A stretch of DNA of 36,812 nt from Bacillota bacterium (lineage in GTDB: Bacteria; Bacillota_I; Bacilli_A; RF39; UBA660): positions 1 through 36,812 of the forward strand of contig JAETPN010000014.1 of assembly GCA_021771185.1 (NCBI GenBank), given 5' to 3'. The notes under the pieces were generated by a model. The model saw only the letters and a program-made list of their open reading frames with translations, was not told the origin of the DNA and did not search any database. Numbering within the stretch: position 1 is the stretch's first letter; the number at the start of each line of letters is the position of its first letter. Both the position numbers and the translations under genes were made by a program. Shown here piece after piece: positions 33,294-36,812 of the stretch.

Positions 33294-34610
33294 ATGTTAC
33301 ATTCAGATAAATATGTTAATGAAGATGGTACACCCTATGTGAAACCTGAAATAGATAAGAAAAAATATATGAAGATTGGTGCAGTCGCATTGAGTATTCT
33401 TTTTGTTGTTTTAGTTTTATGGAATTTAGTTTCTAAGGCAAGAAAAAATGGTGCTTGTAATAACATGGAAAATACGTTGTTAGAGGCAGGGTATAAGTAT
33501 GCCCATGAAAAACAACAACTGCCAGTAATTGAGGGAGAGCAAGTTAAAATTTCTAGTAAGCAATTATTGGATAGTAAATATATTTCATCAGAAGATTTAA
33601 CCTATAAAGAACAAGTAGGGAAGGCTACAGTTACAATTACAAAGTATAAAGAAGAATATATTAAATCGGTTGAAATAGAAGATTGTGGATATTGTAGTGA
33701 TCGTTATAGTACCTGGGGAAAAGAAACGACAACTTATAAGCCGAAGAAAAATGTTGTAGAAGTGATTCCAACGTATAATTATTATGATAAGGAAACATAT
33801 TACACACCATATACAGATTATTTTGAAAGTAAAGATATTAGTAAAAAGAAGTCAAAATATGGAACGTATTTACCAAAAGATGAGAGTTTATTACCTGAGG
33901 TACCTTCCCCAGGAATTATTGTAAGTATTGAGCAAGAACAAAAACCATATTATTCTTATCGTGATAAGATGTGGCGTTATTATGCGAATGCATGTAATTA
34001 TAGTGGATTTGCTAGTGAAAGACCAAACGGTTATACTGAAAAAGATACAAATACTTATAAAGAATCTGCATGGTCTAAGTGGTCTATTAATTATCCTGAA
34101 GAAAAAGAATATCGTGTGATTGAACAAGAAACAGGATATCGCTGGTATTATAAGGATGGACGTAAAAAGGTTTATTATAATAGTGGAGAGTATTTGCCAG
34201 ATCAACCAAATAAAAAATATAATCAACGTGATTCTAAGTCAGTAACTATGTATCGTTATCGTGATGAATTATATCGTTGGATGAACGGTTGTGATCGTGA
34301 TTATACATCACTGATGAGTGAAACCTATGAAGGATATCCATATCGTGATGAGGAAACACTAGAATATACGGAATGGACCTATTGGGATCCTGAAAGCACT
34401 TTAGATAATTCGAATAGTTATTACCGTGAACAACAAGTTGATATGCATTCAAGATATCGTATTAAGTATGATATTTATTCACTACTTAAGTTAGAACAAC
34501 CATTATCAAAAGAAGAGTTTGAAAAGAAATTGGGACGTTCTTTAGCGGATATTTCTAAAGATCCAAAAATAGCTTTAGAGGTTACTTATACATTTAAATA
34601 TAAAAAATAA
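33294..34610 (+). CDS. Membrane-anchored surface protein with Tyr/Trp/Arg-rich repeats
   Basis: I do not recognise a named family. The 438-residue protein has a short N-terminal tail, one membrane helix (27-47) and a large outside part. Residues about 55-135 (MENTLLEAGYKYAHEKQQLP, then GKATVTITKYKEEYIKSVEIEDCGYC) resemble pilin-like head domains. Two clear repeats follow. Repeat 1 (about 219-285) has YYSYRDKMWRYY, then SAWSKWS and GYRWYY. Repeat 2 (about 319-390) has MYRYRDELYRW, then EYTEWTYWD and SRYRI. A weaker related piece, CSDRYSTWGKETT, is at 134-146. The W-x-x-W and R-x-R pattern recalls thrombospondin type-1 W/R ladders, without their Cys set. No sorting signal. It is a monocistronic gene with its own terminator. 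Probably adhesion or spore/cell-surface related, by inference. Confidence 0.6.
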   Translation: MLHSDKYVNEDGTPYVKPEIDKKKYMKIGAVALSILFVVLVLWNLVSKARKNGACNNMENTLLEAGYKYAHEKQQLPVIEGEQVKISSKQLLDSKYISSEDLTYKEQVGKATVTITKYKEEYIKSVEIEDCGYCSDRYSTWGKETTTYKPKKNVVEVIPTYNYYDKETYYTPYTDYFESKDISKKKSKYGTYLPKDESLLPEVPSPGIIVSIEQEQKPYYSYRDKMWRYYANACNYSGFASERPNGYTEKDTNTYKESAWSKWSINYPEEKEYRVIEQETGYRWYYKDGRKKVYYNSGEYLPDQPNKKYNQRDSKSVTMYRYRDELYRWMNGCDRDYTSLMSETYEGYPYRDEETLEYTEWTYWDPESTLDNSNSYYREQQVDMHSRYRIKYDIYSLLKLEQPLSKEEFEKKLGRSLADISKDPKIALEVTYTFKYKK

Positions 34611-34633
34611 AGAATTTTATCTTTATTTTTTTT
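34603..34633 (+). terminator. Intrinsic terminator of the repeat-protein gene
   Basis: AAAAATAAAG (34603-34612) pairs with CTTTATTTTT (34621-34630), with further T. Confidence 0.75.
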
Positions 34634-34645
34634 ATGGCAAAAAAG

Positions 34646-35104
34646 TTATAAATAAAATTCATTCACTTTTGGTTCTATTATCATTTTTAGTTGATCTAAT
34701 GCATAAATTTCTTGAATTGTTTTTAAAATATTTGTTTCTTCTGAATTTATATGTAATAGATCACTTAAAGAAATAACACCAACAATTTTTTTGTTTTCAT
34801 GAACTAAAACTCTTTTTATACGATACATTTCCATTGTTTTTAAAACATCAACTACTAGTGAATCTTGCTCTACAGTGATGAGTTGTTTGGATATGATGTT
34901 TTCCACAGGTTGATGAAAATTGTTTTTTTCTATCATTCCACGGATACATAAATCACGATCTGTAAGAACACCTATGACTTTTCCTTTTTTTACAATAGGT
35001 AAAAAGCCAATATTGTTTTCCTTTAAAAGAGAGGCACAACATATCATTGAGTCATTATAGGAAGCATAAACAATGGTTTTACACATAATTTCTTTTGCTT
35101 GCAC
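34646..35104 (-). CDS. CBS-domain pair protein
   Basis: A 152-residue protein consisting of two CBS domains, modules that usually bind adenine nucleotides and regulate partners. CBS1: KEIMCKTIVYASYNDSMICCASLLKENNIGFLPIVKKGKVIGVLTDRDL. CBS2: VENIISKQLITVEQDSLVVDVLKTMEMYRIKRVLVHENKKIVGVISLSDL. GVLTDRDL and GVISLSDL are the usual ends of the strands that contact the ligand. The start is GTG after AGGTGATAAT; no better ATG is in frame nearby. The C-terminal 30 residues are not CBS and may make partner contacts. It lies alone, divergent from yunB. Confidence 0.85.
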   Translation of the reverse strand: MQAKEIMCKTIVYASYNDSMICCASLLKENNIGFLPIVKKGKVIGVLTDRDLCIRGMIEKNNFHQPVENIISKQLITVEQDSLVVDVLKTMEMYRIKRVLVHENKKIVGVISLSDLLHINSEETNILKTIQEIYALDQLKMIIEPKVNEFYL

Positions 35105-35172
35105 ATTATCACCTATTATTATTTTTACAAAATTTTCTACTTTTATACATATAGTAAAGTAGGTGATATCTA

Positions 35173-35931
35173 GTGAGACGAGCTCATCTTAGAAAAAAAT
35201 ATATAAAACATATTTCCTTGAAACGGTATAAGTGGATTGGTATCATAGGTTTTCTTTTTCTTATGATCTTTTTTTGCTTATCTTTTTTTAATAAACGATT
35301 AACGCCTATTTTAATGGAACATGCAGAATCAGAGATTAAAAAAGTTTCACTTTATATGATTAATGAATCTATTGATGATGAAGTAGTAAATTCACTTGAT
35401 GTCGATGATCTTTTTGTGATGAATAAAGTAAATAATACCATTCAATCCGTAGATTTTAATACATTAAGAGTAAACCAATTGTTACAAAAAATAAATAAGA
35501 AGGTTTGGGATAATCTTTCAGCATTACAGAATGGAAATATGAATATATTAAATGAACATGATTCTGTTTTTCAAAATACGACAAAATCAAAATTAGAAAG
35601 AGGAGTAATTTATGAAGTTCCTATGGGGATTGTTTTCCATAATACCTTACTTTCAAATACAGGTCCTAAAATTCCAGTCAAATTAATTTTTAGTGGTAAT
35701 ATGAATAGTTATGTAAAAACAAATGTTAAAGATTATGGAATTAATAATGCGATGATTGAGGTAATGATTCATATTGAAGTTGAGGAACAGATTTTACTTC
35801 CCTTTACTTCAAAAAGAATAAAAATAACATCCGATGTCCCCCTTGCGGTTAAGATTACGAATGGGGATGTACCTAATTATTATTCAACAGGAATCAAAGA
35901 AAATTCACCAATTGTATCACCTACAAATTAA
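35173..35931 (+). CDS. yunB: Sporulation protein YunB
   Basis: YunB is a membrane-associated protein needed for normal sporulation in B. subtilis. The 252-residue product has one membrane helix at about 20-38 and then the family core: LTPILMEHAESEIKKVSLYMINESI, KVNNTIQSVDFNTLRVNQLL, the diagnostic RGVIYEVPMGIVFHNTLLSNTGPKIPVKL, NVKDYGINNAMIEVMIHIEVE, and the ending VPLAVKITNGDVPNYYSTG. Start is GTG 35173 after TAGGTGAT. It lies just ahead of yutD, the same neighbourhood as in Bacillus. The gene adds to the evidence for sporulation. Confidence 0.92.
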   Translation: MRRAHLRKKYIKHISLKRYKWIGIIGFLFLMIFFCLSFFNKRLTPILMEHAESEIKKVSLYMINESIDDEVVNSLDVDDLFVMNKVNNTIQSVDFNTLRVNQLLQKINKKVWDNLSALQNGNMNILNEHDSVFQNTTKSKLERGVIYEVPMGIVFHNTLLSNTGPKIPVKLIFSGNMNSYVKTNVKDYGINNAMIEVMIHIEVEEQILLPFTSKRIKITSDVPLAVKITNGDVPNYYSTGIKENSPIVSPTN

Positions 35932-35995
35932 ATTATCTTAGAAAAGTTCTAGATTTTGTAAAAGTAATTTGATAAAATAAAAATAGGAGGTTGTT

Positions 35996-36271
35996 ATGTA
36001 CCAATTTAATAATTTGAACTATCAAGTAATAGAAAACTATAAAAACGCGTTTGATGAAGCGATTGTAAAAGAAAAAATGACGGATTATTTTAATGATTTT
36101 GATTATGTCCTTGGGGATTGGTCTTATGGAAAGTTAAGACTGAAAGGGTTTTATAAAGAAAATCATAAGAAAAAAAAGGAATATAATGCTTATTCTTTGA
36201 AAGAGGTCTATTTAAAAGAATATTGTGCGGAGGATGCGGCTTATTTTATTTTAGAGAAAAAGGAAAAATAA
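35996..36271 (+). CDS. yutD: YutD family protein (DUF1027)
   Basis: A small cytosolic protein of unknown function conserved in Bacilli. The 91-residue product has the family landmarks YQVIENYKNAFDEAIVKEKMTDYFNDFDYVLGDWSYGKLRLKGFY and, near the end, YLKEYCAEDAAYFILEKK (Cys and aromatic positions as in YutD). It starts after AGGAGGTTG, 64 bases downstream of yunB, and ends at its own terminator. Confidence 0.88.
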   Translation: MYQFNNLNYQVIENYKNAFDEAIVKEKMTDYFNDFDYVLGDWSYGKLRLKGFYKENHKKKKEYNAYSLKEVYLKEYCAEDAAYFILEKKEK

Positions 36272-36276
36272 ATATT

Positions 36277-36302
36277 AAAATACGAATTATTCGTATTTTT
36301 TT
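36277..36302 (+). terminator. Intrinsic terminator of yutD
   Basis: AAAATACGAA (36277-36286) and TTCGTATTTT (36290-36299) form a 10-bp stem with a TTA loop and T run. Confidence 0.85.
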
Positions 36303-36346
36303 TGTAAAAAAGAAGGAAAAGAGGAAAAAGACCAGGTATATACTTT

Positions 36347-36812
36347 ATGATTTTACTAGAAAAAAAGAGATTTTATACCGCAAAAAATGATAAAGTATTT
36401 AAAGCAGTCATGTGTGATGAAGATGATTTAAGTTTGTTAAAAGAGTTTCTAGAACAACTCTTAGACATAACGATTCATGAAATTACATTACTAGGAACGG
36501 AACAAAATGTAAGACATCAAAAAGAAAGGAAAAAGATGATTGATGCGTTAGTCAAAGTAGATGAAGAATATATTCATATCGAACTAAATAGTCAAACCAC
36601 AGTTATTTAAGAAATCGAAACTTTGTCTTTTTCACAGAGATCTATTCCAAGAAAACCAAAACAAGAGAAGATTATCTAAATTTAGAAACATTTATTCATA
36701 TTGATTTAACCTATGGATTAGGAAATAGTAAGGAAGAAAAAGAAGAATATGAAGTAATGAATCATAGAGGAGAAAAGTATGTAGAAAACTTCAAAATCAT
36801 TGAATATAATAT
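36347..36812 (+). pseudogene. Rpn / PD-(D/E)XK nuclease family gene, frameshifted and cut by window end
   Basis: The first 87 codons (FYTAKNDKVFKAVMCDEDDLSLLKEFLEQLLDITIHEI, then KMIDALVKVDEEYIHIELNSQ) match the Rpn family of recombination-promoting nucleases, with D and E-x-N/Q-like catalytic positions. This frame ends at TAA 36608. The family sequence continues at once in another frame, from about 36598, as HSYLRNRNFVFFTEIYSKKT, then FIHIDLTYGLGNSKEE, to the window end. So one base has been lost near 36593-36600. Either the gene is inactivated or the assembly has an error. Rpn genes are mobile, multi-copy and often decayed, so real decay is plausible. Confidence 0.8.

Noticed and set aside
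33891-34226. Antisense frame of 111 codons in the repeat-protein gene
   Set aside because: Ile/Phe-rich artefact of the Tyr/Asn codons on the other strand.
36590-36612. Programmed ribosomal frameshift in the Rpn gene
   Set aside because: No slippery heptamer of the usual kind is visible at the junction; mutation or sequence error is simpler.

Overview
The window is AT-rich chromosomal DNA of a Gram-positive type bacterium. It is most likely a low-GC Bacillota of class Bacilli, on the Erysipelotrichales / gut uncultured Bacilli side. Supports are recU next to a class A PBP, the order yabG-veg-spoVG-yabP-yabQ-divIC, yunB next to yutD, tmRNA next to smpB, and strong AGGAGG-type ribosome sites with TTGNNN-N17-TATAAT promoters. 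TGA is used as a stop (for example at the ends of the genes at 4789, 15792 and 28129) and Trp is TGG, so this is genetic code 11, not the Mollicutes code. YabG, YabP, YabQ, SpoVG and YunB point to a spore-forming lineage.

Layout. 1-2628: ribosome-rescue and RNA-decay block, rnr (5' end cut by the window) overlapping smpB, then ssrA. 2640-6240: an accessory stretch directly behind the tmRNA 3' end. It holds a tandem HMA-like protein behind two palindromes, a broken small gene, an unrecognised 375-aa protein, and a convergent ClpX-like AAA+ ATPase lacking the zinc domain and the ClpP-docking loop. 6322-8556 (minus): ABC-2 exporter and TspO. 8646-14060: M3 oligopeptidase, FkbM-type methyltransferase, SERCA-like calcium ATPase.

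14122-16516: sporulation and division genes yabG, veg, spoVG, yabP, yabQ, divIC. 16596-20226: four neighbouring genes that look like a TasA/camelysin-type fibre cassette. They are a SipW-type secreted beta protein, a SipW-like signal peptidase with a multi-helix membrane N-terminus, a DUF5305-like membrane protein, and a membrane-anchored proline-linker paralogue of the fibre subunit. 20355-23892 (minus): recU followed by a class A PBP.

24008-32364: core housekeeping on the plus strand: engB, a small MecA-like unknown, der, dusB, an RDD membrane protein, lysS, a histidine phosphatase, ackA and nrnA. 32365-33166: a long nested inverted repeat and two divergent XRE regulators. 33294-34610: a membrane-anchored, Tyr/Trp/Arg-rich repeat protein. 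34646-36271: a CBS-pair protein, yunB and yutD. The window ends in a frameshifted Rpn/PD-(D/E)XK nuclease gene.

The strongest candidates for something little described are the fibre cassette (16596-20226), the ClpX-like orphan unfoldase and its unknown convergent neighbour (3662-6189), the W/R-ladder-like surface protein (33294-34610) and the nested inverted repeat at 32372-32442. All function calls come from reading motifs by eye; no searches were run.
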